Of a DNA stretch of 5,944 nt, positions 5,605 to 5,944 are shown in pieces. The notes under the pieces are model-generated. The model saw only the letters and a list, made by a program, of their open reading frames with translations, was not told the DNA's origin and did not search any database. The position numbers and the translations under genes were made by a program. This DNA is from Candidatus Izemoplasma sp. (lineage in GTDB: Bacteria; Bacillota_I; Bacilli_A; Izemoplasmatales; Izemoplasmataceae): positions 1 through 5,944 of the forward strand of contig SKGI01000097.1 in the NCBI GenBank assembly GCA_007117555.1, given 5' to 3'. Numbering within the stretch: the first letter of the stretch is position 1; every line of letters begins with the position of its first letter.

Positions 5605-5613
5605 ACGCGTCAT
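5602..5613. promoter_or_regulatory. 12-bp perfect palindrome at the nqr transcription start (candidate operator)
   Basis: ATGACGCGTCAT is its own reverse complement over all 12 bases. It lies immediately downstream of the -10 box (5615-5620) and spans the predicted start of transcription near 5608, the classic position for a repressor. The binding protein is unknown to me, and function is inferred only from symmetry and position. Confidence 0.45.
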
Positions 5614-5614
5614 T

Positions 5615-5643
5615 ATTATAGCATAACCATGCCAAAACATGGG
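5615..5643 (-). promoter_or_regulatory. Extended -10 promoter of the nqr operon
   Basis: The minus strand has a perfect -10 TATAAT (5615-5620) preceded by TATGC (5621-5625), matching the TRTGn extended -10 motif of Bacillus sigma-A promoters. At the expected -35 distance (5638-5643) there is only CCCATG, a poor match to TTGACA. The promoter therefore relies on the extended -10, on an activator, or on both. The -35 area overlaps an inverted repeat CCATG-N6-CATGG (5627-5642). Confidence 0.7.
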
Positions 5644-5653
5644 TTGAAACTGT

Positions 5654-5693
5654 AAAAAAATGCGCACCCTAAGAACCTTGTGGTCTTAGGGTG
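5654..5693 (-). terminator. Rho-independent terminator of the oligoendopeptidase gene
   Basis: On the minus strand a perfect 10-bp stem CACCCTAAGA/TCTTAGGGTG (5665-5693, 9-nt loop) is followed after CGCA by seven T residues (5654-5660). It starts 21 bp after the peptidase stop codon and isolates the nqr operon from upstream transcription. Confidence 0.88.
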
Positions 5694-5714
5694 AGGTCTC
5701 ATTAATTTTAAGCA

Positions 5715-5944
5715 CTAAAACTTTGAATCATCGATGCCATCAAGATAGCGCGCAATGACAGGAATAATCTGCGCTAACTGACCCGGTTTAAACGGATTAT
5801 CTAAGCCCGCGAGCTCAAGTAAGCCCGTAAACGGTCGTGAGCCACCCGCTTGACACAACGTCAAATAACTGTCCCACGCAGCTTGAGGATCAGTTTGCAT
5901 CCAAACCCAGTATTGAAAGGCGATGACTTGCGCCAGTGTATAAT
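5715..5944 (-). CDS. M3-family oligoendopeptidase F, C-terminal fragment (partial, N-terminus off window)
   Basis: This is the end of a cytosolic zinc metallopeptidase that cleaves short peptides. About 75 C-terminal residues are visible. They include YTLAQVIAFQYW at the window edge, then WDSYLTLCQAGGSRPF, GLDNPF and a closing YLDGIDD, all typical of the C-terminus of PepF/M3B peptidases. The zinc-binding HExxH motif would lie further upstream, outside the window. The reading frame is open to the right edge; whole family members are about 560-600 residues, so most of the gene is missing. It ends in its own strong terminator and is not part of the nqr operon. Confidence 0.9.
   Translation of the reverse strand, partial: YTLAQVIAFQYWVWMQTDPQAAWDSYLTLCQAGGSRPFTGLLELAGLDNPFKPGQLAQIIPVIARYLDGIDDSKF

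Noticed and set aside
1..5944. Insertion sequence, CRISPR array, tRNA or rRNA
   Set aside because: I saw no transposase motifs, terminal repeats, regularly spaced direct repeats, or tRNA/rRNA-like sequence on either strand.

Overview
The window looks like chromosome from a low-to-mid GC Gram-positive of the order Bacillales. The Shine-Dalgarno sequences are strong and AGGAGG-like, the promoters have TATAAT -10 boxes, the terminators are hairpins followed by T-runs, and one small operon resembles B. subtilis yxlE-yxlF. A sodium-pumping redox enzyme would suit a marine, saline or alkaline lifestyle, but I cannot name the genus. All genes lie on the minus strand, so transcription runs from right to left. 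There is no gene-free stretch longer than about 160 bases.

Right end (5715-5944): the C-terminal piece of an M3-family oligoendopeptidase F, closed by a strong intrinsic terminator (5654-5693).

Centre (1681-5643): a self-contained five-gene operon with its own extended -10 promoter and its own terminator. It encodes homologues of the Na+-translocating NADH:quinone oxidoreductase in the order nqrB-nqrC-nqrD-nqrE-nqrF. The key redox sites are visible. NqrF has a 2Fe-2S centre and FAD/NADH domains, NqrD and NqrE carry the paired membrane cysteines, and NqrC and NqrB have covalent-FMN motifs. Expected electron flow is NADH, FAD, 2Fe-2S, membrane Fe-S centre, FMN (NqrC), FMN (NqrB), then probably menaquinone, coupled to Na+ export. 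The operon contains no nqrA, and it also lacks the RnfB and RnfC subunits of the related Rnf complex. NqrB, NqrC and NqrF are shorter than in Vibrio. This is the most interesting part of the window. The promoter region also holds three symmetric elements: a palindrome at the predicted transcription start, an inverted repeat over the -35 region and a leader hairpin.

Left-centre (1294-1605): a monocistronic gene for a tandem CDGSH-type 2Fe-2S protein with its own promoter and terminator.

Left (1-1281): an operon with a clear promoter. It encodes an unidentified multi-span membrane protein, a YxlE-like PLDc_N membrane peptide, and the N-terminal 174 residues of an ABC-2-type transporter ATPase (YxlF-like) that runs off the window. 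The matching permease probably lies beyond the left edge.
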